Positions 16,299 to 25,363 are shown, counted from the stretch's first letter. The stretch is 51,780 nt of DNA from JAGNZR01 sp051656905 (GCA_051656905.1 JBOFJQ010000025.1:1-51780); one strand, 5' to 3'. A program made the numbers and translations. Notes: generated by a model not told the origin, from the letters alone.

Positions 16299-18311
16299 AT
16301 GTTTAAGATAGAAAAGGGAAGTCCTTTACTGGGGTCAAATGTTTCAAATAACGGAGTAAACTTTGGGATATATTCAAAACATGCTACTAAAGTTGTATTA
16401 AATATTTTTGATGATGAAAATTCAAGCCAGGTGCTTTTTTCTTGTGAATTAAATTCTAAAACAAATAGAACAGGGGATGTGTGGCATATTTTTTTAGAGG
16501 GGATTAAAAAAAATATGTTTTATACTTGGCAAATAGGTGGTCCTACAATAGCTAACGAGGGGCAAATTTTTGATTTTGAAAATCATTTGTTAGATCCTTA
16601 TTCAAGAATATATACAAAAAATATTGAAATGAAAAATAGAAAAAATGTTGTTGTTGATGATAAAATTTTTGATAGATATATAAAAAGACCAAAAATAAAT
16701 AAAGCTGATGAAATAGTTTATGAGCTGCACATATCACTTTTTACAAAATCAGAAACCTCTATGGTATCCAAAGGGGGGACAATAAAAGGATTAATAGAGA
16801 AATTGGATTATTTAAAAGAATTAGGAGTAACAACTATAGAACTTTTACCTATATTTGAATTCGATGATTATTCAGTTGGAAAAAATGAAAAAACAGGGGA
16901 GCAATTACTTAATATTTGGGGATATAATCCAATAGGGTTTTTTGCACTAACCAATAAATACACTTCTGTAGAAAAGAGCAATTTACAGTATTATGAAGCT
17001 GTTCTAAAAGAGTTTATAGAGTTTGTTGATACAGCTCATGAAAAAGGTTTGGAAATTATTTTGGATGTTGTATATAACCACACTGCAGAAGGGAACGGGG
17101 ATGGATTTGTATATAACTTTAAAGGAATGGATAATTCAATATTTTATATGTTGGAAAATAACAAAAAATATTATAAAAATTATTCAGGAACAGGTAACAC
17201 ATTTAACTGTAATCATCCTGTTGCTAAAAATATTATTTTGGATTCTTTGAGATATTGGTATACAAAAATAGGAGTAGATGGTTTTAGATTTGATTTAGGA
17301 TCGATACTAGGAAGAGGGGAACAAGGAAAATGGTTAGGAACAGAATACTCTCTTATAAATGATATTTCCAAAGATATGATTTTATGTAATTCAAAATTTT
17401 ATGCTGAAGCTTGGGATGCAGGTGGTGGATATTATTTAAATGAATTTCCTGAAAATTTTAGCATATGGAACGACAAATATAGAGATTGTATAAGACGTTT
17501 TATAAAGGGTGATTGTGGAGTAGTATATGAGTTATCTCAAAGAATCCAAGGAAGTCCTGATATTTTTAAATTTATGAATAAAACAGTTGAAAGCAGTTTG
17601 AATTTTATAACTGCTCATGATGGTTTTACTATGTGGGATTTAGTTTCATATAATCAAAAAAATAATTTTCTAAATGGGGAGAAAAACTCTGATGGGGAAA
17701 ATAATAATAACTCTTGGAATCATGGGGTTGAAGGGGAAAGTACCTGTTCTAAGATAAATAAAACAAGAAGAAAGCAAATAAAAAATATGATAACAATTTT
17801 AATGATATCTCAAGGAGTTCCCATGATAAGTATGGGAGATGAACTTTGCAGAACTCAAGATGGAAATAATAATGCTTATTGTCATAATAGTAGTTTAAAT
17901 AGAGTGGATTGGGATAGAGCTAAAAATTTTAAAGAGATAAGAGACTTTTTTAGAGCTATTATAAATTTTAGAAAGAAAAACAGTTTGCTTAGAAATAGGC
18001 AGTATGAAAAAATAGAAGAGCATATAACTTTTCATGGAGTAAAGCCAAGTAATCCAGATTTTAGCTATTACTCCCACACTTTAGGAGTGATGTTTAAATC
18101 AGGCAAAAGAAAAATATATGTTGCTTTAAATTCTTATAGTAAACCTTTAGATTTTTTACTTCCTAAAGTTGAAGGTAAAGAGTGGGATTTAATAATGGAT
18201 ACTAATATAGAGGGAGATTCTTTTTTGCAAAGTGAAGTAAAAATAAAAGATAATAAATATAAAGTAAGAGAGAGAAGTTGTATAATTGCAATGATAAATA
18301 TCGAGGATTAA
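16299..18311 (+). CDS. glgX: GH13 glycogen-debranching-type enzyme (GlgX/isoamylase-like)
   Basis: 670-residue glycoside hydrolase family 13 protein. Seen: N-terminal CBM48-like domain (residues about 5-100), then the TIM barrel with region I 'DVVYNHTAEG' (about 256), region II 'GVDGFRFDLG' with nucleophile Asp332, region III 'FYAEAWDAGG' with acid/base Glu370, and region IV 'TAHDGFT' (His440-Asp441); C-terminal beta domain. This order matches GlgX/TreX/isoamylase enzymes, which hydrolyse alpha-1,6 branches of glycogen or limit dextrins. There is no signal peptide, so it is cytoplasmic. The ATG follows GAGGTGG. It stands alone, away from other glycogen genes. Exact branch-length preference cannot be read from sequence. 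Confidence 0.88.
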   Translation: MFKIEKGSPLLGSNVSNNGVNFGIYSKHATKVVLNIFDDENSSQVLFSCELNSKTNRTGDVWHIFLEGIKKNMFYTWQIGGPTIANEGQIFDFENHLLDPYSRIYTKNIEMKNRKNVVVDDKIFDRYIKRPKINKADEIVYELHISLFTKSETSMVSKGGTIKGLIEKLDYLKELGVTTIELLPIFEFDDYSVGKNEKTGEQLLNIWGYNPIGFFALTNKYTSVEKSNLQYYEAVLKEFIEFVDTAHEKGLEIILDVVYNHTAEGNGDGFVYNFKGMDNSIFYMLENNKKYYKNYSGTGNTFNCNHPVAKNIILDSLRYWYTKIGVDGFRFDLGSILGRGEQGKWLGTEYSLINDISKDMILCNSKFYAEAWDAGGGYYLNEFPENFSIWNDKYRDCIRRFIKGDCGVVYELSQRIQGSPDIFKFMNKTVESSLNFITAHDGFTMWDLVSYNQKNNFLNGEKNSDGENNNNSWNHGVEGESTCSKINKTRRKQIKNMITILMISQGVPMISMGDELCRTQDGNNNAYCHNSSLNRVDWDRAKNFKEIRDFFRAIINFRKKNSLLRNRQYEKIEEHITFHGVKPSNPDFSYYSHTLGVMFKSGKRKIYVALNSYSKPLDFLLPKVEGKEWDLIMDTNIEGDSFLQSEVKIKDNKYKVRERSCIIAMINIED

Positions 18312-18324
18312 CAGATAGAAATAT

Positions 18325-18356
18325 AAAAAAACGGATGAAATTATTCATCCGTTTTT
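18325..18356. terminator. Bidirectional terminator between the debranching enzyme and AbgT genes
   Basis: A 13- to 14-bp stem: AAAAACGGATGAA on the left and TTCATCCGTTTTT (18344-18356) on the right, with a 4-nt loop, flanked by A- and T-runs. It serves the two convergent genes. Confidence 0.9.
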
Positions 18357-18390
18357 AATTTTAATTCTTATTTTTAATATTGTCTTAATA

Positions 18391-19911
18391 TTATCCAGCT
18401 GTATAGAATAATGGAGCTCCTGGTCCGATTGGAAGACCTAAAGAGTACCAAACAACGAATACAACAGTCCAGCAAATTAAGAATGCTAGTGAGTAAGGTA
18501 ACATTGTTGCGATAAGAGTTCCCATACCAGATTTTCTATCGTATTTCTGACAGAAAGTTACGATGAAAGCAAAGTATGACATTAATGGAGAGATTAAGTT
18601 AGTACATGAATCTCCAATTCTGAAAGCAACTTGAGTTAACTCAGGTGAATATCCTAATTGCATTAACATTGGGATAAATACTGGAGCCATGATAGCCCAT
18701 TTTGCAGAAGCTGATCCCATAAATAAGTTGATGAATGCTGCAAGGAATATGAAAGCGATCATTAAAGGTAAACCTGTAAATCCGATAGCTTTTAATCCTA
18801 AAGCTCCTTCAACTGCTAGGATTGTTCCTAGGTTAGAGTATCCAAAGTATGCGATGAATTGAGATGCAGCAAACGCTAGAGCTAAATATCCACCCATTGA
18901 AGACATTGCTTTTCCCATCATAGCACAAACTTCTTTTTCACTTTTAATAGTTTTTGCAACTACTCCATAAGTAATACCAGGTATTAAGAAGAAGAACATA
19001 AGAGCAGGAACAAGTCCAGAGTGCATGAAGCTATTTAAAGTTCCACCTTCTCTTAAAACTGCATCAGCAGGAATAGTTAAGTAACACATAAGTGCTATAT
19101 AAATAAGAGTTGTAATTCCAGAACATCTTAACCCTTTCTTTTCTAAATCTGTTAAATCATGTAAATCAGCTTTTTCGTCACCTTTATATTCACCAAGTCT
19201 TGGTATAACAATTTTCTCAGTTACTAAAGTACCAACTATAGTAATAAAGAAAGTTGATGCAGCCATAAAGTACCAGTTAGCTGTAGGTAATACAGTGTAA
19301 GTAGGATTGATAAGTTTAGCCGCCTCAGTAGAGATACCTCCTAAAAGTGGATCTAAAGTACCAATTAATAAGTTAGCTGAGAATCCTCCAGAAACCCCTG
19401 CGAAAGTAGCAGCAAGTCCTGCGATTGGATGTCTACCAACTGATAAGAATATAATAGCTCCAAGTGGAATTAAAACAACATAACCAGCATCTGAAGCAAT
19501 ATTTGACATGATACCAGCAAATACTAGTACAGCTGTTAAAGCTTTTTTAGGTGTATTGTTTACAGTATTTTTGATAACTGTTGACATAAGTCCAGTTCCT
19601 TCACAAACTCCAACTCCAAGAAGAGCAACAAGAACTGTTCCAAGTGGAGCAAATCCTGTAAAGTTTTTAACCATTGAATTAAATATGTATCTAATTCCTT
19701 CTGCGTTCATAAGAGATTTAGCTGTTACAGTAACCTCTTTTCCTTGTTTAACATACGAAACTGTAGTTCCCCCAAAGACACCAGATAGTATTATTATTGC
19801 TAAAGCAAAGATTGCAAATAATGTAACTGGATGTGGTAATGCATTTCCCCCAATCTCGACAACATTTAGAAATTTACTAAGTAAACTCTTTTTTTCTAAT
19901 TTTTGTTCCAT
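18391..19911 (-). CDS. AbgT-family transporter
   Basis: 506-residue inner-membrane protein of the AbgT family (E. coli AbgT imports p-aminobenzoyl-glutamate; MtrF and YdaH export sulfonamides). Seen: about 11-13 hydrophobic segments, the family regions 'GTLDPLLGGISTEAA' and 'FRIGDSCTNLISPLMSYFAF', and a short cytoplasmic N-terminus. The ATG at 19911 (9 nt after GGGG) is chosen over an upstream in-frame ATG at 19986 because a perfect consensus promoter occupies 19958-19986. Substrate could be p-aminobenzoyl-glutamate, another peptide-like compound or a drug; no peptidase gene is adjacent to decide. Confidence 0.9.
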   Translation of the reverse strand: MEQKLEKKSLLSKFLNVVEIGGNALPHPVTLFAIFALAIIILSGVFGGTTVSYVKQGKEVTVTAKSLMNAEGIRYIFNSMVKNFTGFAPLGTVLVALLGVGVCEGTGLMSTVIKNTVNNTPKKALTAVLVFAGIMSNIASDAGYVVLIPLGAIIFLSVGRHPIAGLAATFAGVSGGFSANLLIGTLDPLLGGISTEAAKLINPTYTVLPTANWYFMAASTFFITIVGTLVTEKIVIPRLGEYKGDEKADLHDLTDLEKKGLRCSGITTLIYIALMCYLTIPADAVLREGGTLNSFMHSGLVPALMFFFLIPGITYGVVAKTIKSEKEVCAMMGKAMSSMGGYLALAFAASQFIAYFGYSNLGTILAVEGALGLKAIGFTGLPLMIAFIFLAAFINLFMGSASAKWAIMAPVFIPMLMQLGYSPELTQVAFRIGDSCTNLISPLMSYFAFIVTFCQKYDRKSGMGTLIATMLPYSLAFLICWTVVFVVWYSLGLPIGPGAPLFYTAG

Positions 19912-19937
19912 TTTTACCCCCAAAATAAAAAAAAATA

Positions 19938-19946
19938 TGATATAAT
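19938..19946 (+). promoter_or_regulatory. Possible extended -10 promoter of ptsI
   Basis: TGA then TATAAT (19941-19946) on the plus strand forms an extended -10 element about 70 nt before ptsI. No clear -35 box is visible. It faces the abgT promoter, and the two predicted start sites would lie within a few bases of each other. Confidence 0.4.
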
Positions 19947-19957
19947 AATACAAGGTA

Positions 19958-19986
19958 ATTATAAAATATTGAGACATAAATGTCAA
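19958..19986 (-). promoter_or_regulatory. Consensus promoter of the AbgT-family gene
   Basis: On the minus strand: TTGACA (19986-19981), exactly 17 nt, TATAAT (19963-19958); both hexamers match the sigma-70 consensus perfectly. Predicted start site is about 40 nt before the gene. Confidence 0.9.
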
Positions 19987-20016
19987 TAGTTTTTACAAAA
20001 TGGGAGGAAATAAAAC

Positions 20017-21765
20017 ATGAGTTTCAGAAAAAGTGGTAAAAGTGCTTGTGAAGGTGTTGTAATTAGTCAAGCTTTTCTTTATAAAAAAAATGATGCTATA
20101 ATAGAGAAAGTCCAGCTAAATTTTTCTGATGTTCCAAAAGAGTTAGAAAAGTGGAAGGGTGCAGTAGAAAAATCTAAGTTAGAGATAAAGGAATTAAAGG
20201 GAAAATTAAAATCAAAAGTAACTCCAGATGAGTTAGAGATATTAACTGCCCATATAATGATGTTAGATGACCCTATGTTTATAAAAGATATTGAAAATAA
20301 AATAAAAAAAGACGCTATAAATGCAGAATATGCGGTAAAAGAGGTTTCAGAAAAATATATCCAACTATTTAATAAAATAAAAGATCCGTTATATGCTCAA
20401 AGAGCTATTGATATAAAAGATATATCAGAGAGAATCATTCTTAATTTAATAGAGAAAGATTTAAGAAGAGAAAAGTTGGATTATAAAATAATTTTTGCAA
20501 AAGAAATATTTCCTTCACAACTTTTGAAAGCTGTTGAAGCAGGAGTGCATATAAATGGATTGGTTTTTGAATATGGAGGAACAACATCTCATGTTGCTAT
20601 TTTAGCAAAAAGTTTGAATATTCCAACTTTAATGGGAGTTGAAGGGGTTTTTGAAAATGAGTATAAATTAAATGTTGTTATTTTGGATTCAAGAAAAGGT
20701 TTTGAAAAATTAATAATAGATCCAACTCAAGAGGAGATTGAGCAATATCAAAAATTATGCGAAATTAAAAGGGCGAAAGAGGAAGCTCTTGCTGAACTTG
20801 AGAAATTAGAAGCAATAACAAAAGATAATGTTAGAATAGAACTTAAAATAAATGTTGGTAGTAGCAAAGAAGTAAGTGAAAAATATAGGAATTTTATTGA
20901 TGGAGTAGGACTGTACAGAACAGAACTAATGTATATGGAATCTAAAAAATTTCCTACAGAAGGTGAGCAAGTAATCGAATATGAAGCTCTTAATGATAAA
21001 ATCGGAGAGAAAGAGATTGTCATAAGAACTTTAGATATTGGAGCGGATAAAACATTACCTTATTTTGAAATGGCAGAAGAAGATAATCCTTTTTTAGGAG
21101 TTAGGGGAATCAGATGTAGTTTGAAGCATAAAAAAATATTTAAAACGCAAATCAGAGCTATTTTAAAATCATCTATTAAAAATTCTAAAATAAAAATAAT
21201 GTATCCTATGATAACTAATTGTAAAGAGATAATTGAAATAAAAAAAATTGTTCAAGAGTGTAAAGATGAATTGGATAGAGAGGGGATAGAATACAATAAA
21301 GATATAAAACAAGGAATTATGATTGAGGTTCCTTCTGCTGCTTTAATGGCTGAACAGATGGCAAAGCATGTGGATTTTTTTAGTATTGGAACAAATGATT
21401 TGACTCAATATGTTCTTGCCACAGATAGATTATCTGAGAATTTAGTGGAGTTATACGATTTTTATGAACCTTCTGTATTGAAAATTATAAATTATGTTGT
21501 AGAAGCAGCTAAAAAATATGAGAAATCTGTCTGTGTTTGTGGAGAGGTTGCAGGAGATAAATTAGCATGCTTAGCTCTTCTAAGTTTAGGAATAAAAGAG
21601 TTTAGTATGGTTAGCAACTCTATAAAAATAATAAAGTCTTTAATAAGAGAAATTGAATTTTTTAATTTGACTGAGGTAAAAGAAAATATTTTAAATGTGG
21701 AAAATTCAGAAGATGTAAAAAATATTTTAAATGTGTATTTAAAAAATAATGAAATTGAGTTATAA
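20017..21765 (+). CDS. ptsI: Phosphoenolpyruvate-protein phosphotransferase (PTS enzyme I)
   Basis: 582-residue cytoplasmic enzyme I, which transfers phosphate from PEP to HPr as the first step of PTS sugar uptake. Seen: N-terminal swivelling domain with the phosphorylated His192 in 'YGGTTSHVAILAKSLNIP', the PEP-binding barrel with 'GVGLYRTELMYM', 'NPFLGVRGIR', and 'FFSIGTNDLTQYVLATDR', and the active-site Cys region 'VCVCGEVAGD'. Length is typical. GGGAGG lies 10 nt before the ATG. It precedes ptsH, the reverse of the common ptsH-ptsI order. Confidence 0.97.
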   Translation: MSFRKSGKSACEGVVISQAFLYKKNDAIIEKVQLNFSDVPKELEKWKGAVEKSKLEIKELKGKLKSKVTPDELEILTAHIMMLDDPMFIKDIENKIKKDAINAEYAVKEVSEKYIQLFNKIKDPLYAQRAIDIKDISERIILNLIEKDLRREKLDYKIIFAKEIFPSQLLKAVEAGVHINGLVFEYGGTTSHVAILAKSLNIPTLMGVEGVFENEYKLNVVILDSRKGFEKLIIDPTQEEIEQYQKLCEIKRAKEEALAELEKLEAITKDNVRIELKINVGSSKEVSEKYRNFIDGVGLYRTELMYMESKKFPTEGEQVIEYEALNDKIGEKEIVIRTLDIGADKTLPYFEMAEEDNPFLGVRGIRCSLKHKKIFKTQIRAILKSSIKNSKIKIMYPMITNCKEIIEIKKIVQECKDELDREGIEYNKDIKQGIMIEVPSAALMAEQMAKHVDFFSIGTNDLTQYVLATDRLSENLVELYDFYEPSVLKIINYVVEAAKKYEKSVCVCGEVAGDKLACLALLSLGIKEFSMVSNSIKIIKSLIREIEFFNLTEVKENILNVENSEDVKNILNVYLKNNEIEL

Positions 21766-21774
21766 TTAAAAGGC

Positions 21775-21804
21775 TTGAAATTAATAAATTAAAAAGGTCA
21801 TAAT
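21775..21804 (+). promoter_or_regulatory. Possible internal promoter of ptsH
   Basis: TTGAAA (21775-21780), 18-nt spacer, CATAAT (21799-21804), in the 68-nt gap between ptsI and ptsH and about 30 nt before the ptsH start. It could give extra HPr/IspH/S1 transcript independent of ptsI. Match is moderate in AT-rich DNA. Confidence 0.35.
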
Positions 21805-21833
21805 TAAAAAATTGAAAATAGGGTGGAAGAAAA

Positions 21834-22103
21834 ATGAAAGTAGCACAAGTAGAAATTAAAAACAAAGCTGGTTTACATGCGCGTCCCGCATCTCTTTTTG
21901 TTCAAACTGCTGCAAAATTTGAGTCAGAAGTAGTCGTAAAATGCGACGATGAAGAGATAAATGGAAAAAGTATAATGGGTCTTATGCTTCTTGCGGCAGA
22001 GCAAGGAAGAATATTAACTTTAGAAATAGATGGACCAGATGAAGATGACATGTTAGAATCTTTAAGAGACTTAATAGAAATTAAAAAATTCAACGAGGAG
22101 TAA
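21834..22103 (+). CDS. ptsH: Phosphocarrier protein HPr
   Basis: 89-residue HPr. Seen: His15 in 'AGLHARPAS', the site phosphorylated by enzyme I, and Ser46 in 'NGKSIMGLMLL', the site that HPr kinase/phosphorylase modifies in Firmicutes and several other phyla. The Ser46 context suggests regulatory phosphorylation is possible; no hprK is in the window. A strong GGGTGGAAG ribosome-binding site precedes the ATG. It is followed 6 nt later by ispH. Confidence 0.97.
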   Translation: MKVAQVEIKNKAGLHARPASLFVQTAAKFESEVVVKCDDEEINGKSIMGLMLLAAEQGRILTLEIDGPDEDDMLESLRDLIEIKKFNEE

Positions 22104-22109
22104 TTGAGT

Positions 22110-22991
22110 TTGGAAATAATAAGAGCTAAAAAAATGGGATTTTGCTTTGGAGTTAAAGAAGCTATTAATAGATGTATAGAGGTAGCTGATAAGATAAAAG
22201 AGGGGAAAAAAATCTATATTTTAGGCATGTTAGTTCATAATGAACATGTAGTGGAAGCAATGAAAGAACTTGGCTTAAAAATGTTGGAAGAAAGTGATCT
22301 TATAACAGGAAAGGATTCTTTAGAAGATGGAGATATTGTTATAATAAGAGCACATGGAACGACAAAAGAGATTTATGAAATCCTAGAAAAAAGAAAAGTT
22401 GAAATAAAAGATGCTACTTGCATATTTGTAAAAGATATTAGGCAAAAATTAGTTAAATTAGAAAATGACCAAAAAAAAATTATATTTATAGGTGATAAAG
22501 AGCACCCTGAAGTAAAAGGTATATTGTCTTTTGGGAAAAATGTATCTGTGTTTGATGGCATGCCAGAGTTAGAAAGTAAAGAAGAAAGTTTAAATACTAC
22601 TACAGAATATTCGTTGTTAACTCAAACAACATTAAATAAAGATAAAATAAAAGAGATAAAAAATTACTTGGAAAATAGAAAGTTGAATGTTAATATATAT
22701 AACAAGATATGTAGTGCAACACAAGAAAGACAAGAAGCAGTAGAAGAGCTAGCTAAGAAAGTAGATTTTGTTTTAATTGTTGGAGGGAAAAATAGCTCTA
22801 ACACTAAAAAACTTTATGAAATAGCTAAAAAATATAATGCTAATACACAGTTAATTAACTCTGAAGAAGAGTTGGATATAAATTGGTTTAAAAAAATTGC
22901 AACAGTGGGGATTAGTGCTGGAGCGTCAACACCAGAAGAAGTTATAATAAAAATAGAAAATAAAATAAGGGGGCTAAAAATAAATGGCTAA
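22110..22991 (+). CDS. ispH: 4-hydroxy-3-methylbut-2-enyl diphosphate reductase
   Basis: 293-residue [4Fe-4S] reductase, last enzyme of the MEP pathway, making IPP and DMAPP. Seen: the three cluster cysteines in 'KKMGFCFGV' (Cys12), 'DATCIF' (Cys104) and 'KICSATQERQ' (Cys201). Starting at TTG 22110 puts the first at Cys12, as in E. coli, and gives 9-nt spacing from GAGGAG (22095-22100, inside the ptsH end); TTG 22104 is the alternative. The 3' end overlaps rpsA by 8 nt in another frame. In Clostridia these two are often one fused protein. Confidence 0.96.
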   Translation: MEIIRAKKMGFCFGVKEAINRCIEVADKIKEGKKIYILGMLVHNEHVVEAMKELGLKMLEESDLITGKDSLEDGDIVIIRAHGTTKEIYEILEKRKVEIKDATCIFVKDIRQKLVKLENDQKKIIFIGDKEHPEVKGILSFGKNVSVFDGMPELESKEESLNTTTEYSLLTQTTLNKDKIKEIKNYLENRKLNVNIYNKICSATQERQEAVEELAKKVDFVLIVGGKNSSNTKKLYEIAKKYNANTQLINSEEELDINWFKKIATVGISAGASTPEEVIIKIENKIRGLKING

Positions 22992-24615
22992 CAAGGAGTA
23001 TAACGAGTTTGAGGGAATGTCATTCGAGGAAATGTTAAATGACTATTTCCCAACGGATGATAATGATAAACAAAAGGTGAAAATTGTAGGAAGAATAGCG
23101 CAAGAAGATAGAAACTTTGCGTATATCGATGCAATAGGACAACCAACAGCAATAAGAGTTAGAATAGATGAGTTAGATGGATTTACAGTTGGAGATGAAG
23201 TTGAAATAATTTTAATCGGAGAATCTGACGAAGGTGAATTTTTAATCGGATCTAGAAAGAAAGTAGAAATGGAAGAAGGAAATAAATTCTTAGATAAAGC
23301 TTTTGAAAATGGAGAAATCATAACTTGTAAAATACTTAAAAAAATAAACGGTGGATATATATTAGAATTCATGAAACAACAAGGGTTCTTACCAAATTCA
23401 CTTTCTGAAATTTCTAGTAAATTAGATGCAGATGTAACAAATACAAATATTGATGTTGTAATCAAAGACATAAAAGTTGATAAAAAAGGAAGAAAAATTA
23501 TTTTCTCTAGAAAAGATGTAGTAATGAAAGAGATAATAGAAGAGTTAGGAAAAGTATCTGTTGGAGACGTTGTAAAAGCAACAATAGTAGATATATTAGA
23601 ATTTGGAATTAGCTTAAAATTTGGAAACTTAAGAGGATTTGTTCATATTTCTGAAATTTCTTGGAATAAAGTACAAAACATTTCTGAAATGTATAAAATT
23701 GGAGAAGTTGTAGAAACTAAAGTTTTAGGTGTAGATACAGAGAAGAAACAACTTAAATTATCTATAAAAGAATTAAGTGTAAATCCTTGGAATACTTTAG
23801 TTGAAACACAAAAGATTGGTAATTTAATTGAAGGAAGAGTAACAAGAGTTGTACCTTACGGTATTTTTGTAGAAGTAGTACCAGGTGTTGAAGGATTAGT
23901 ACACGTTTCTGATTTTACATGGAATACTAAAAAAATCAACATTGGTGATTTTGTAAAAGAAAACGACGTAGTAAAAGTTAAATTAATGGATATGGATGCA
24001 AAAACTAAAAAAATAAAATTAGGAATTAAACAATTATCACAAGATCCATGGAGCAATGCTGAAGAAAAATTTAAAGTAGGAACAAAATTAACTGGTAAAG
24101 TAGTAGATGTTAAGAATTTTGGAATCTTCGTTGAAGATGAAGATGGTGTAACAACTTTCATTCACCAATCTGATTTAAATTGGATAGGAGAAGAGGGAGT
24201 TTCAACTAAAGTTGGAGATACAGTTGAATACTTAGTTGTAGAATTAGATGCTCAAGAGAGAAAATTAAAAGGAAGTTTAAAAGCTTTAAGAAAATCTCCT
24301 TGGGAAAAAACTTTAGAAAACTATAAAGTTGGAGACCAAATTGAAAGAGCTATTAAAACAATTATAGATTCAGGGATGTTTGTAACAATTGAAAATGGTG
24401 TAGATGGATTTATACCTCTTCAATTAGCTTCGAAAGAAAACTTAAAGAATTTAAAAGATAAGTTCAAAGTTGGAGATAAAGTAAAGGCTGAAATAGTTGA
24501 AATGGATAAAGAAAAGAAAAAAATAAAATTATCTATCAAGAAAATAGAAATAGATTCTGAAAAAAATGAAGAGAGAGAATTAATAGAGAAATATTCTACT
24601 TCTGTTTCTGAATAA
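22984..24615 (+). CDS. rpsA: 30S ribosomal protein S1
   Basis: 543-residue protein with six recognisable S1 (OB-fold) repeats, about residues 33-95, 105-175, 195-263, 280-350, 367-440 and 455-525. Repeats 3 to 5 are the best conserved ('GRVTRVVPYGIFVEVVPGVEGLVHVSD'). The two N-terminal repeats are divergent, as in ribosome-docking S1 domains. Six repeats and this length match Gram-negative S1, which unfolds mRNA for initiation. The start lies inside the last codons of ispH, about 9 nt after a GGGGG ribosome-binding site, giving translational coupling. A terminator follows. Confidence 0.93.
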   Translation: MANKEYNEFEGMSFEEMLNDYFPTDDNDKQKVKIVGRIAQEDRNFAYIDAIGQPTAIRVRIDELDGFTVGDEVEIILIGESDEGEFLIGSRKKVEMEEGNKFLDKAFENGEIITCKILKKINGGYILEFMKQQGFLPNSLSEISSKLDADVTNTNIDVVIKDIKVDKKGRKIIFSRKDVVMKEIIEELGKVSVGDVVKATIVDILEFGISLKFGNLRGFVHISEISWNKVQNISEMYKIGEVVETKVLGVDTEKKQLKLSIKELSVNPWNTLVETQKIGNLIEGRVTRVVPYGIFVEVVPGVEGLVHVSDFTWNTKKINIGDFVKENDVVKVKLMDMDAKTKKIKLGIKQLSQDPWSNAEEKFKVGTKLTGKVVDVKNFGIFVEDEDGVTTFIHQSDLNWIGEEGVSTKVGDTVEYLVVELDAQERKLKGSLKALRKSPWEKTLENYKVGDQIERAIKTIIDSGMFVTIENGVDGFIPLQLASKENLKNLKDKFKVGDKVKAEIVEMDKEKKKIKLSIKKIEIDSEKNEERELIEKYSTSVSE

Positions 24616-24625
24616 TAAAAAAGTA

Positions 24626-24658
24626 AAAAGGAGAAGTTGAACATACTTCTCCTTTTTT
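24626..24658 (+). terminator. Intrinsic terminator after rpsA
   Basis: AAAAAGGAGAAGT (24625-24637) and ACTTCTCCTTTTT (24645-24657) form a 13-bp perfect stem with a 7-nt loop and a T-run. It ends the ptsI-ptsH-ispH-rpsA unit. Confidence 0.93.
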
Positions 24659-24660
24659 AA

Positions 24661-24689
24661 TTGAAAAATACTAAAAAATATGGTAAAAT
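24661..24689 (+). promoter_or_regulatory. Promoter of the DUF445-ruvB gene run
   Basis: TTGAAA (24661-24666), exactly 17 nt, TAAAAT (24684-24689) preceded by TGG, so it also has an extended -10. It starts directly after the rpsA terminator and 40 nt before the DUF445 gene. It is the first promoter I can place for the long run to 42784. Confidence 0.7.
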
Positions 24690-24728
24690 CTTTACTAGAT
24701 TAGTAAAAAAATAAGGAGTAAGAGAGTT

Positions 24729-25331
24729 ATGGGATTAAAGATAGTGATTATTATATTAATAGGCGTTTTAATAGGATGGGTTACCAACTATGTTGCTATA
24801 AAAATGTTATTCAGACCATATAGAGAGATAAATTTAGGTTTTTTTAAGATTCAAGGTGTAATTCCAAAAAGAAAACACGAGATTGGAGTGAGAATTGCTG
24901 AAACTATAAAGTCAGATGTTATCTCTATGAAAGATATAACAGGTTCTTTAGATAAAGAAAAGCTAGGATTACATTTAGAAATGATAATAGATGGGTTACT
25001 AAAAGGTAAAGTAAAAGATGAAATTGTTAAGATATTTCCTATGGCTGCCATGTTTATGAGCAGTTCAATAGAGGAAAAAATAACTTCTGGAATAAAAAAT
25101 ATTGTTTTAAGTAATAAAGAAGCAGTAATTGAGGAATTGTTTACTGTTTTAGAAGAAGAAGTTGATTTTGAAGCGATAATCATAAAAAATGTAGATTCAT
25201 TTTCTTTAGAAAAGTTAGAAGAGATAACTTTTGCTTTAGCTAAAACAGAATTTAAGCACATAGAGATTATAGGAGCAGTATTAGGAGGAGTTATTGGTGC
25301 ATTTCAAGCAGCAATAAGCTTTTTTATATGA
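24729..25331 (+). CDS. DUF445-family membrane protein
   Basis: 200-residue protein. Seen: N-terminal transmembrane segment (residues about 4-24) running into the family signature 'GWVTNYVAIKMLFRPYR', then 'GVIPKRKHEIGVRIAETI', an amphipathic helical middle, and a C-terminal transmembrane segment (about 178-199, 'IGAVLGGVIGAFQAAISFF'). Family members (YheB in Bacillus) are short two-TM proteins of unknown function. It lies 32 nt before ruvB in the same direction. Confidence 0.88.
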   Translation: MGLKIVIIILIGVLIGWVTNYVAIKMLFRPYREINLGFFKIQGVIPKRKHEIGVRIAETIKSDVISMKDITGSLDKEKLGLHLEMIIDGLLKGKVKDEIVKIFPMAAMFMSSSIEEKITSGIKNIVLSNKEAVIEELFTVLEEEVDFEAIIIKNVDSFSLEKLEEITFALAKTEFKHIEIIGAVLGGVIGAFQAAISFFI

Positions 25332-25363
25332 TGATGTAAATAGTGATAAGATAGGAGTAGAAA

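Noticed and set aside
19508..19945. 145-residue plus-strand frame antisense to the AbgT gene
   Set aside because: It lies opposite transmembrane codons of abgT and runs into its promoter; it shows only the Ser/Pro/Thr-rich shadow composition.
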